A stretch of DNA of 44,600 nucleotides from Archangium sp. (lineage in GTDB: Bacteria > Myxococcota > Myxococcia > Myxococcales > Myxococcaceae): assembly GCA_016792935.1 (NCBI GenBank), contig JAEUJS010000475.1, forward strand, positions 1 through 44,600. The letters are read 5' to 3'. Below the pieces are notes generated by a model. The model did not search any database and had not been told where the DNA came from. It saw only the letters and a list, made by a program, of their open reading frames with translations. The stretch's first letter is position 1. Every line of letters starts with the position of its first letter. The position numbers and the translations under genes were made by a program. Shown here one piece after another: positions 16,610 to 23,839 of the stretch.

Positions 16610-18613
16610 CTACTGGCAGGTCCCGGCCGTGCAGTTCAAGCTGCCGCAGCCGACGCAGGTCACGCCACCGGAGCCGCACGCGTTCTTCGCGGTGCCTGCA
16701 GCGCAGTTGCCCTGCCCCGTGCAGCAGCCAGCGCACGTCGTCGAATCACAGACACAGCTGCCGTTCACGCAGTGCTTGCCGTTGGTGCACGCGTTGCCCG
16801 TGCCGCAGCTGCAGCGCCCCGCGCGACAGGAATCGGCGAACAGCGGGTCGCACGCGGTGCACGCTGCGCCGCTCGCGCCGCACTCGGCCGTGGTGGGTGA
16901 AGCGACGCAGACGCCGTTCGCGCAGCAGCCGCTCGCGCAATTGACCGCCGAGCACCCACCCGAACACGAGCCACCGTCACAAGCTGCTCCACCAGTGCAC
17001 GTCATGCATGCCGCTCCGCCCGTTCCGCAGGCGCTCAGGCTCGTGCCCATCTGACACATGCCGCCCTGGCAGCAGCCACTCGGGCACGTCGTGGCATCGC
17101 ACACAGACGCAACGCACAAACCGCCATCGCAGCCGCCGGGAGCGCAGTTGATGCAGACCGCTCCGCCCGCACCGCACGCCCCGCTCAGGGTTCCCGGCTC
17201 GCACACGCCGTTCACACAGCAGCCGTTGGGGCACGTCGCAGGGGTGCACGTCATCTCGCACTGCCCTGCGTCGCAGGTTCCACCGCCACAGCTCACGCAG
17301 GTGCGCGCGCCGCTGCCGCACGCGCTCGCGGTGTCGCCGGCAACGCAATCACCCAGCGCGTCGCAGCAGCCGGAACACGTCGCCGCAGAACAGCCTCCGA
17401 CGCACTGGCGCGAGGTCGCGTCGCACGTACCGGAGCCGCACGAAACGCACGCCGCGCCACCGCCACCGCATGCTGCGTTCTGCCGGCCGTTGCGGCACAC
17501 CCCGTCCTGGCAACAACCGTTCGGGCAAGTCGCAGGCCCACACGCTTGCTGACACGTGCCCGCATCGCAGCCTCCCGGGCAGTCGACGCAGGTGCCGCCG
17601 CCCATGCCGCACGAGACGGCATCGGTGCCGCTCAGACACACGCCGTTCGAACAACACCCGCTGCACGTCGCGGGGCCGCAGCTGTCCACGCACGCTCCGC
17701 CGTCACAGCCACCCGCGCCGCAGCTCACGCACGCCATCGCGCCGACACCGCACGCAGCCATGTCACGACCCGACAGGCAGCTCGAGCCCGAGCAACACCC
17801 CGAGGGGCAGTTGGCGGCGTTGCACAGCGCCGTGGTGCACGTACCGCCGTTGCATGCCGTCGCTCCGCAGTCGAGACAGGCGCGACCACCAGTGCCGCAC
17901 GCGCTGCCCGACGAGCCGGTCAGACATTCCCCGTTGAAGCAGCAGCCCGCGCACGAAGACGGCGTGCACTGACAAATCTGCTGCAGGCATTCCTGGCCGG
18001 GGCCACACGCAGGGCCGCTTCCGCACTGGCACTGGCCGTTGATGCAGCGATCTCCACCGAGCGCCAGACTGCACGGAGGCCCGTCGCCGCACGCGCACCG
18101 TCCATCTGCTCCGCACGAATCAGCGCTGAGCGGATCACACGTGGTGCACACGCCACCAGCCGCGCCGCACGCCGCCGAGGTGGGCGACAGACAATCACCC
18201 AGGTCCGAGCAGCACCCCGCACAGGACGAATCGCACCCGCTCATCGGCACGTTGAGATCGATGGCCACGCCCACTTCGCGCCCGAGCTTGATGTCGGCGA
18301 TGGCCGCTCCATCGACGGCGACCACACCCTGGGCGAGCCCCTCGACGTAGAAGGTGAGCGTCTGACCAGCGAGCGCATCAGGCAGCAAGATGCGCACCGT
18401 CACGTCGGCGGGAATCGTGCCGCCCGGCGCTTCGGGACGCACGGACGGAGCGACGACGCGCGCGCCAGTGGCATCGGTCGCGGAATAGCGGAGCTGGTCC
18501 AGGTCGACCATCGCGTGCGTGGTGATGAGCACCGCCGTGCCCTTGAGCGACGCAGCGTCTTTGCAGGTGAACGCGAGCGCCAGACTCGCGACGAGGAGCA
18601 GCCGACGGTTCAT
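16610..18613 (-). CDS. Secreted protein with ten Cys-rich GCC repeats
   Basis: 667 residues. The N-terminal signal peptide is MNRRLLLVASLALAF; the Cys after it (A-F-T-C) is a poor lipobox, so it may be a plain secreted protein or an atypical lipoprotein. Residues about 20-120 form a beta-rich head (VRILLPDALAGQTLTFYVEG). The remaining 540 residues contain ten repeats of about 40-50 residues with the pattern C-x(2-3)-C-x-GCC-x(2-5)-C-x(8-12)-CG-x-GG-x-C-x2-C, interrupted twice by a different Cys module (CACGDGPPC; CSCGTGNAC). All Cys are probably paired in disulfides, giving a long rigid stalk on the cell surface. It overlaps the TPR-TM gene by ATGA and ends the kinase operon. Confidence 0.85.
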   Translation of the reverse strand: MNRRLLLVASLALAFTCKDAASLKGTAVLITTHAMVDLDQLRYSATDATGARVVAPSVRPEAPGGTIPADVTVRILLPDALAGQTLTFYVEGLAQGVVAVDGAAIADIKLGREVGVAIDLNVPMSGCDSSCAGCCSDLGDCLSPTSAACGAAGGVCTTCDPLSADSCGADGRCACGDGPPCSLALGGDRCINGQCQCGSGPACGPGQECLQQICQCTPSSCAGCCFNGECLTGSSGSACGTGGRACLDCGATACNGGTCTTALCNAANCPSGCCSGSSCLSGRDMAACGVGAMACVSCGAGGCDGGACVDSCGPATCSGCCSNGVCLSGTDAVSCGMGGGTCVDCPGGCDAGTCQQACGPATCPNGCCQDGVCRNGRQNAACGGGGAACVSCGSGTCDATSRQCVGGCSAATCSGCCDALGDCVAGDTASACGSGARTCVSCGGGTCDAGQCEMTCTPATCPNGCCVNGVCEPGTLSGACGAGGAVCINCAPGGCDGGLCVASVCDATTCPSGCCQGGMCQMGTSLSACGTGGAACMTCTGGAACDGGSCSGGCSAVNCASGCCANGVCVASPTTAECGASGAACTACDPLFADSCRAGRCSCGTGNACTNGKHCVNGSCVCDSTTCAGCCTGQGNCAAGTAKNACGSGGVTCVGCGSLNCTAGTCQ

Positions 18614-19299
18614 CGAGCGTTGATGTCAGGGAAGGTCGTCGGCGCAGGCTGGGGAGCCGTGGCGACCGCGACTGAAGTGGTGACTGCTCCAGCGACGACG
18701 ACGCCGATGGCGCCCCAGAACCACCAGCGCTGGTACACGGGCGGCGGAGCCTTCGCGGCTTCCTGCGCCTGCAATGCGCGCTCGAGCTCGAGGCGACGTG
18801 ACGCAGCTTCGGCCTCGGCCTGCTTCACGGCGAGCTTCGCGTGCTCGACCTGCAGAGCGCGCGCCGATGCTTCCTTCGCGAGCCGTTCCTGCTCGGCGCG
18901 GGCCTCACGTTCCTTCGCTTCCTTCGCGGCCTGTTCCGCGCTCGCTTCCTTCTCCGCGCGCTCCGCTTCGGTCTGGGTGATGAGCGTCTCGACCGCGTCA
19001 GCCTGCGGCTTCGCCGGGTTCGTCTCGAGGTAGCGCTTGAAATACGAGAGCGCCTCGTCGAGGTGGCCCGCCTTGCGGTGACTCTGCGCGAGGTTGAAGA
19101 GCAGACCCGGCGCGGGCTTGAGCCGGTAGGCCTCTTCGTATTTCGAAATCGCCTTCACGAAGTCGTTGGTGTCGAACGCCTTCTTGCCTTCGAGCGCAGC
19201 GGCGCGGGCGCGCACCTCGACCTCGTCTGCGTGTGCGACGCCGGCCACGAGCAGGAGCGCGACACCGAGTGCCAGCTCAGTACGGGTCGAGAACGCCAT
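18610..19299 (-). CDS. TPR protein with signal peptide, coiled coil and C-terminal membrane helix
   Basis: 229 residues. The signal peptide (MAFSTRTELALGVALLLVAGVAHA) is followed by TPR units (about 35-105: GKKAFDTNDFVKAISKYEEA; LFNLAQSHRKAGHLDEALSY), a long Ala/Glu/Lys coiled coil (about 108-185) and one transmembrane helix (WWFWGAIGVVVAGAVTTS, about 191-210). The start overlaps the upstream kinase gene by 23 bp, and its stop overlaps the Cys-repeat gene start (ATGA), so the three are translationally coupled. Likely a periplasmic, membrane-tethered link between the kinase and the surface protein (inference). Confidence 0.85.
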   Translation of the reverse strand: MAFSTRTELALGVALLLVAGVAHADEVEVRARAAALEGKKAFDTNDFVKAISKYEEAYRLKPAPGLLFNLAQSHRKAGHLDEALSYFKRYLETNPAKPQADAVETLITQTEAERAEKEASAEQAAKEAKEREARAEQERLAKEASARALQVEHAKLAVKQAEAEAASRRLELERALQAQEAAKAPPPVYQRWWFWGAIGVVVAGAVTTSVAVATAPQPAPTTFPDINAR

Positions 19300-20614
19300 C
19301 GGTCACCACGCGCCTGGGCTTCGGTTTCACCGCCGCCGGGATGGCCTTGAGCGTGAACTCGAGGCGTTGGTTCGAATCGAGGACCACCGCGCGCTCGAGC
19401 GGCTCGAAGCCGTTGAGCTCGACGCGCAGCGGCGTCGGCATGGTGCGGCGCGCCGACTTGAAATCGAGCGGCGTGACGCCCAGCACTTCACCGGTATCTC
19501 CGCGGGTGACGCGCGCGCCTTCGGGCTGGGTGGTGATCTTGAGCGTGACTTCATCGAGCAGCACGACGGGAGGCGGAGGCGGAGGCACCACCTCGAGCTG
19601 GGTCGGGCTTTCCTTCGGCCGCAGCGCGAGGCCGCCGGCGACCAGCGCGACGAGCACCGCAGCTGCCAGCGCGATCGGCTTCCACGGACGAGCGCTGCTC
19701 GGCTGAATGACGGCTCCACCGGTCAGCGCACCATCGACCGCGCCCATCGACGCGGGCCGATCAGCGGGCTTCTTCGCCAGACACGCCGTCACCAGCGCCG
19801 CGAGCGAAGGCGGAATCGGTTCCTGGCTGGTGCTCAGCTTCGGCAACGGCGGAGGCGGCTGCGTGATGATGTCGGCGGCGAGCTGCCCGAAGGTAGACGC
19901 CTCGAAGGGCACCTTCCCGGTGAGCATCTCGTAGAGGATGGTGCCCAGCGCGTAGACGTCGGTGCGCGCGTCGACGTCGAGGCCGGCGACCTGCTCGGGC
20001 GCCATGTAGCGCGGCGTTCCGAGCAGCACGCCCTGCTGGCTCTGCACCAGATTGACCTCGCCCTGATCGGGCGCGCTCTTGGCGACGCCGAAGTCGAGCA
20101 CCTTCACCCAGTCGTCGCGGCCCTCACGCTCGACGAGGAAGATGTTGTCGGGCTTGAGATCGCGGTGCACCACGCCCGCGGCGTGCGCGGCGCCGAGCGC
20201 GCTGGCGATCTGCCGGGCGATGGTGATGATGCCTTCGATCGAAGTCGCGCGCGTCGCGAGCCGGTGCGAGAGCGTCTCACCGCGCAGGAACTCCATCACG
20301 CAGTACACGCGCTCCGGCATCAGCTCTTCGACGAAGTCGTGCACCTCGACGATGTGGCGGTGGTTGATCTGATTGACGAGGCGCCCCTCGAGCATCAAGC
20401 GGTCGACGAGCTGGCGATCCCGCAGCAGGCGATCGTGCAACACCTTGAGGGCGACGTTGCGGCCGAGGCGTTGGTGGCGCCCAAGGTACACACGTCCCAT
20501 GGAGCCCTCGCCGAGGACTCGTTCGATCACGTACGGCCCGAGCGCTTCTCCAACTTCCAGCGGTGGAGCGTCGGGGATCGATTGTGGCTGTGATTCCACA
20601 AGCGAGAGAGACAT
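19277..20614 (-). CDS. Membrane Ser/Thr protein kinase with PEGA domain
   Basis: 445 residues from the ATG at 20614, which has a strong AGGGGGCC ahead; an in-frame ATG at 20695 would add 27 residues of low complexity. Glycine loop at 34-41 (LGEGSMGR), catalytic Lys 57, HRDLKPDN at 150-157, DFG at 174-176, APEQ at about 205-208. A transmembrane helix at about 313-331 is followed by a Pro-rich stalk and a PEGA domain (355-425) with a literal PEGA at 364-367 and the typical GVTPLDF. All kinase catalytic residues are intact. First gene of the operon with the TPR-TM and Cys-repeat genes. Likely senses envelope state through the PEGA domain. Confidence 0.95.
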   Translation of the reverse strand: MSLSLVESQPQSIPDAPPLEVGEALGPYVIERVLGEGSMGRVYLGRHQRLGRNVALKVLHDRLLRDRQLVDRLMLEGRLVNQINHRHIVEVHDFVEELMPERVYCVMEFLRGETLSHRLATRATSIEGIITIARQIASALGAAHAAGVVHRDLKPDNIFLVEREGRDDWVKVLDFGVAKSAPDQGEVNLVQSQQGVLLGTPRYMAPEQVAGLDVDARTDVYALGTILYEMLTGKVPFEASTFGQLAADIITQPPPPLPKLSTSQEPIPPSLAALVTACLAKKPADRPASMGAVDGALTGGAVIQPSSARPWKPIALAAAVLVALVAGGLALRPKESPTQLEVVPPPPPPVVLLDEVTLKITTQPEGARVTRGDTGEVLGVTPLDFKSARRTMPTPLRVELNGFEPLERAVVLDSNQRLEFTLKAIPAAVKPKPRRVVTDGVLDPY

Positions 20615-20742
20615 GGCCCCCTGAGATTGTCCGACTGCAGACAGCGCCACACCAGTACCACGCCCGAGGGAAGACGACGTGGGGAACGCGCTCATTGGAA
20701 AAGTGCGATGCGCCGGTTGGTTGACGCTGATTTAGTCACGGA

Positions 20743-21891
20743 ATGCCCTTCACCGAGGTGAAGCTGTTCTTTCAGGAAGGCAATTCCGACAAGGTCTACT
20801 ACGCGAAGATCGTCCCCGCGGGAGCCGGCGTCTTCGACGTCGTCGTGCAGTGGGGTCGCCGCGGCTCGACGCTCCAGTCGGGAAAGAAGGCGCTCAAGGT
20901 CCCCCTCGACAAAGCCGAGTCGACGGTCGCGAAGCTCAAGCGCGAGAAGATGAACAAGGGCTACGAGGAGATGACCGGCTCGGTGAAGCCCGCCGAGGTC
21001 GCGCCTCCGATGGGCGAGGGCTCGGGCAGCAAGGCGGGCGGCGTGCGCAAGCGCGTCGGTCGCGTCGCGCAGTTGCTCAACCCGGTCGACATTCACGAGG
21101 TCGAAGCGCTGCTCAACGACCACAAGGTGGTCGCGCAGCAGAAGCTCGATGGCGGCCGCGTGCTCTGTCACATCGACAACGGAGAAGTGCTGCCCACCAA
21201 CCGCTCGGGTCAGAAGACGACCATGGGCGGCGGCGTGCTCAAGGGCCTCATTCACCTTCCCAATGGCACGGTGGTCGATGGCGAGGTGATGCGGGAAGAG
21301 ACCGGCGAGGTGTACTGGCTCTTCGACGTGCTCGAGTTCGCGGGAGAAGACGTGAGCGGAGAGACGTACGAGCAGCGCTTCGCGCGCCTCACGGATGAGA
21401 TCGAACCGGGGCTCTCAGAGCCGGTGCGTGTGTTGGAGACGGCGACGACTCCCAAGGCAAAGCGCGCGTTGTACGAGCGACTGATGGCGAGCGGCGCGGA
21501 AGGCATCGTGTTCAAGCGCAAGGACGCCCCGTGGAATGCGGGGCGGCCGTCGTCGGGCGGCACACAGCTCAAGTGCAAGTTCGTCGCGTCGGCTGACGTG
21601 CTCATCGTCGAGAACGCGGGCAACGCGTACCGCATGCAGGTCTACGAGAAGGGCAAGCTGCGCGACGTCGGCAACGTGTTCAGCGGCACGACCAACGAGT
21701 CACGCGCCGCGCTCGATGCGCAGCTCGGCAAGGGCAAGAGGGTGGTGGCCGAGGTGCGCTACCTCTACGCGACCGACAGCATGAACTTGTTCCAGCCCGT
21801 GTTCGTGCGCTCGCGAACGGACAAGCCCGAGAAGGACTGCACGCTCGAACAGCTCAAGCAGACCAACCGCGACGTGGTGGACCATGACTGA
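20743..21891 (+). CDS. WGR-domain ATP-dependent DNA (or RNA) ligase
   Basis: 382 residues. N-terminal WGR domain, residues about 5-78, with the signature W37-G38-R39 and KGYEEM at its end; WGR domains in PARPs contact nucleic-acid ends. A Lys-rich linker leads to an ATP-ligase nucleotidyltransferase core: motif I KLDGGR with the AMP-accepting K134, motif III VVDGEV (about 177-182) and WLFDVL, motif IV EGIVFKRK (253-260), motif V LKCKF (276-280). A C-terminal beta-rich segment (about 283-365) fits an OB-fold. The adenylylation residues are intact, so it is probably active in joining nucleic-acid ends, perhaps in break repair. It overlaps the next lipoprotein gene by 8 bp, an unexpected partner. 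Confidence 0.9.
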   Translation: MPFTEVKLFFQEGNSDKVYYAKIVPAGAGVFDVVVQWGRRGSTLQSGKKALKVPLDKAESTVAKLKREKMNKGYEEMTGSVKPAEVAPPMGEGSGSKAGGVRKRVGRVAQLLNPVDIHEVEALLNDHKVVAQQKLDGGRVLCHIDNGEVLPTNRSGQKTTMGGGVLKGLIHLPNGTVVDGEVMREETGEVYWLFDVLEFAGEDVSGETYEQRFARLTDEIEPGLSEPVRVLETATTPKAKRALYERLMASGAEGIVFKRKDAPWNAGRPSSGGTQLKCKFVASADVLIVENAGNAYRMQVYEKGKLRDVGNVFSGTTNESRAALDAQLGKGKRVVAEVRYLYATDSMNLFQPVFVRSRTDKPEKDCTLEQLKQTNRDVVDHD

Positions 21892-22372
21892 ACAAATGAG
21901 AGTCACTCTCACTTTCCTTTTCGTGGCGCTCTCGCTGTGCGCGTGCCCGAAGAAGCCCGAAGGCACGGCGGCCGGCACGCGCGTCATCGACTGGAAGCTC
22001 GCGCAGTCAGATCGCGAATCGATTCGCGGCGCGACGACGGCCGAGGTGGCGAAGAAGGACGTTCCGTTCACCGCGCACCCCACGCCCGACAGCACGGTGG
22101 TGCTCGCGCTGCACCTCGAGGTGGCCACCGTCACGTTCACCGAAGACGGAAAGCCGGCCACGCACACTGCCGCCATTTCGGTGAGCGCCGACGTCACCGA
22201 GAACGGCGGCTATTCGTTCGGAACGCCCCAGTGCGCGGGACCGCACTACCAGCTTGCCGCGCCCGGCGAAGCGCCTCGCGAGATGATGCTGATGTGCAAC
22301 GTGCGCGTGAAGAAGAGCGATGCTGACGTGCTCATCTCGTTCACCGTGCGCGGAGACGGCAAGGTCGAGTGA
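21884..22372 (+). CDS. Small lipoprotein of unknown function
   Basis: 162 residues from an ATG inside the end of the ligase gene; a second ATG at 21896 would give a cleaner signal peptide (MRVTLTFLFVALSLCAC). The lipobox is L-C-A-C. The mature part is beta-rich with two Cys that could pair (FGTPQCAGPH and LMCNVRV). I do not recognise a family. The codons just after the second ATG form the 15-bp palindrome that also makes up the TetR/ABC1 operator at 42651, so its expression may be controlled separately from the ligase. Confidence 0.7.
   Translation: MTEQMRVTLTFLFVALSLCACPKKPEGTAAGTRVIDWKLAQSDRESIRGATTAEVAKKDVPFTAHPTPDSTVVLALHLEVATVTFTEDGKPATHTAAISVSADVTENGGYSFGTPQCAGPHYQLAAPGEAPREMMLMCNVRVKKSDADVLISFTVRGDGKVE
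21897..21911. promoter_or_regulatory. 15-bp palindrome identical in type to the 42651 operator
   Basis: TGAGAGTCACTCTCA, two 7-bp arms around one base, lies at the second possible start codon of the lipoprotein gene. The same arms occur at 42651-42665 and, with one central change, at 29165-29179. Confidence 0.5.
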
Positions 22373-22376
22373 CCTT

Positions 22377-22399
22377 CACGCCGACGAGTCGACGGCGTC
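22377..22399 (+). terminator. Weak hairpin after the lipoprotein gene
   Basis: ACGCCG (22378-22383) and CGGCGT (22393-22398) can form a 6-bp GC stem with a 9-nt loop directly after the stop at 22372. No T-run follows, so at most a weak or Rho-assisted stop. Confidence 0.25.
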
Positions 22400-22450
22400 A
22401 CGCTGCGTGAGTCGCACCCACAGCGGAGACGAGGAGAGGTGCGCCACCGC

Positions 22451-22630
22451 TCAACTCCGCAGGCGGTGCCAGAGCGCGAGCGTGTGCACCGCGGTGGCAA
22501 ACGCGAAGGCTGAGACGAGAAAGCCGACGTTGCGAGTCATGGCGCGAATGGTGGAGCCGCACGGAGACAGCCCCGCGGAGCGCCCGCAAAGAGCCTGCGA
22601 CGCGAAGGTGACGAACACGTAACCACCCAC
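22451..22630 (-). CDS. Possible small two-helix membrane protein (59 residues)
   Basis: A GTG at 22630 opens 59 codons ending in TGA at 22451. The product has a hydrophobic start (VGGYVFVTFASQAL), a short Cys-containing loop (CGRSAGLSPCGSTI) and a second hydrophobic helix (NVGFLVSAFAFATAVHTLAL), ending WHRLRS. The first helix continues upstream in frame (NPISAVLVAV) back to a TAA without a normal start codon, so either the start is unusual or the frame is damaged. No ribosome binding site. It fills most of the 320-bp gap before the MarR gene. Support is the membrane-protein-like composition only. Confidence 0.35.
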   Translation of the reverse strand: MGGYVFVTFASQALCGRSAGLSPCGSTIRAMTRNVGFLVSAFAFATAVHTLALWHRLRS

Positions 22631-22671
22631 AGCGACGAGGACCGCGCTGATCGGGTTGCATTACATCGAAC

Positions 22672-22695
22672 CATCGATATATCTAAGTATCGATG
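22672..22695. promoter_or_regulatory. Promoter/operator of the MarR gene
   Basis: CATCGATA (22672-22679) and TATCGATG (22688-22695) are perfect 8-bp inverted arms 8 bp apart; the second arm contains the MarR ATG. A TTGCAT -35 at 22656-22661 and TATATC -10 at 22678-22683 (16-bp spacer) overlap it. The AT-rich patch stands out from its surroundings. Fits autorepression by MarR (inference). Confidence 0.65.
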
Positions 22696-23163
22696 CAATC
22701 GAACAAGCAGACGGAGGCCGACGCAAAGCTGTGGGACGCGCTGGCGGCCTTTCGCGGGGCGATGGTCGATCAGATGCAGGGCGACCTCGCGGCCATGCCC
22801 GGTCTTCAGCTCTCGCTGCCGCAGTCGATGGCGCTGAACATGGTGGCGCAGGCGGGACCGCAGACGGTGGCTGAGTTGCAGGCGCGGCTCCATCGCTCGC
22901 AGGCCACGACCAGCCACCTCGTCACCCAGCTCGAGCTCCGCGGTCTGGTCGCCCGGGCAGAGGACCCGGCGGACGCCCGGCGCACCCGGGTGCAGCTCAC
23001 GCGCGAAGGCAAGGCGCTCATCGGCCGACTCGAGAAGGCCCGCAAGCGCGCCTTCAGCGGGCTGTTGGGAAGGCTCCCCGTCGAGCTGCGCAACCGACTC
23101 AGCGCGGCGCTCAGCGAGACCGTCGCAGTGCTCTCGAAGTCGAAAACAAGGAGGCAGTCATGA
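22693..23163 (+). CDS. MarR family transcriptional regulator
   Basis: 156 residues, standard MarR length. The winged helix-turn-helix spans about residues 45-110: MVAQAGPQTVAELQARLHRSQATTSHLVTQL in the recognition region and the wing segment RAEDPADARRTRVQLTREG, whose D-x-R-x4-R pattern is typical. Flanking helices at both ends form the dimer interface. A palindrome covers its start codon, suggesting autorepression relieved by a small ligand. It overlaps the downstream methyltransferase-like gene by ATGA, so it likely controls that gene. Confidence 0.93.
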   Translation: MQSNKQTEADAKLWDALAAFRGAMVDQMQGDLAAMPGLQLSLPQSMALNMVAQAGPQTVAELQARLHRSQATTSHLVTQLELRGLVARAEDPADARRTRVQLTREGKALIGRLEKARKRAFSGLLGRLPVELRNRLSAALSETVAVLSKSKTRRQS

Positions 23164-23831
23164 TCACCCTCTTCTTCGTCGCCACGCGGTTCCTCGTGCT
23201 CTCAGCGCTCTTCCTCGGCGTGTTGCTGCTCTCGGCAGGCCGCATCGACTTCCCTGGCGCCTGGGCGTGGTCCGCCATCGTCTTCTCCGTCGCTCTGGGC
23301 ACGTATGCGTGGCTGCTCCGCGTGAACCCCGGCCTCGTGCAGGAACGGCTGGCGCCACCGAAGGGCACTGACCGCGACGCCGCGACGCGCCGCCTCGTGA
23401 TTCTCCCCATCCTCGGGCACCTGGTGCTCGCCGGCCTCGACGCGCGCCTGCGCTGGAGCACCGTGCCGCTCGCCGCGCAGCTCGCCGGTCTCGTCTTCGT
23501 CGCGTCGGGCTTCATGCTCGTGACCTGGGTGCTGGCGAACAACCCGTTCGCGTCGTCACAGGTGCGCATTCAGACCGAGCGCAAGCAGGCGGTCATCAGC
23601 TCCGGTCCGTACCGCCTCGTGCGCCACCCGATGTACCTCGCGGTGGTGCTGGTCGCGCTCGGCTCGGGCATCGCGCTCGGCTCGTGGTGGGCCAGCCTCT
23701 CGCTCGTGCCCCTTGTGGCCGTCTTCATCCGTCGCACGGGCATCGAAGACCGCATGCTCCACGACGAGCTCGACGGCTACCGCGCCTACGCCGAACGCGT
23801 GCGCTGGCGCGTGGTGCCGCTCGTCTATTGA
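23160..23831 (+). CDS. Isoprenylcysteine carboxyl methyltransferase-like membrane protein
   Basis: 223 residues with about five transmembrane helices. The C-terminal half holds the ICMT/PEMT-type signature GPYRLVRHPMYLA (about 144-156), where the RHPxY segment binds S-adenosylmethionine, followed by a helix pair and the acidic EDRMLHDELDGYRAYAERVRWRVVP segment characteristic of the family. Bacterial members methylate unknown small molecules or lipids, and some are linked to solvent or antibiotic tolerance. Translationally coupled to MarR, so probably inducible. Converges on the peroxidase-like gene with an 8-bp gap. Confidence 0.85.
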   Translation: MITLFFVATRFLVLSALFLGVLLLSAGRIDFPGAWAWSAIVFSVALGTYAWLLRVNPGLVQERLAPPKGTDRDAATRRLVILPILGHLVLAGLDARLRWSTVPLAAQLAGLVFVASGFMLVTWVLANNPFASSQVRIQTERKQAVISSGPYRLVRHPMYLAVVLVALGSGIALGSWWASLSLVPLVAVFIRRTGIEDRMLHDELDGYRAYAERVRWRVVPLVY

Positions 23832-23839
23832 TCAACTGA

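Noticed and set aside
16610..18613. Regular DNA repeats that could be taken for a CRISPR-like array
   Set aside because: Units are in-frame, diverged and encode regular Cys repeats; there are no identical repeats with unique spacers.
17546..19033. Plus-strand frame of about 495 codons opposite the Cys-repeat protein
   Set aside because: Low-complexity Arg/Ala reading; the opposite strand has ten regular Cys repeats and a coupled TPR gene.
22398..22661. ATG-started minus-strand frame of 87 codons in the gap before MarR
   Set aside because: Arg/His/Leu-rich product with no family pattern; the neighbouring frame (22451-22630) reads as membrane helices and is the better, though still weak, candidate.
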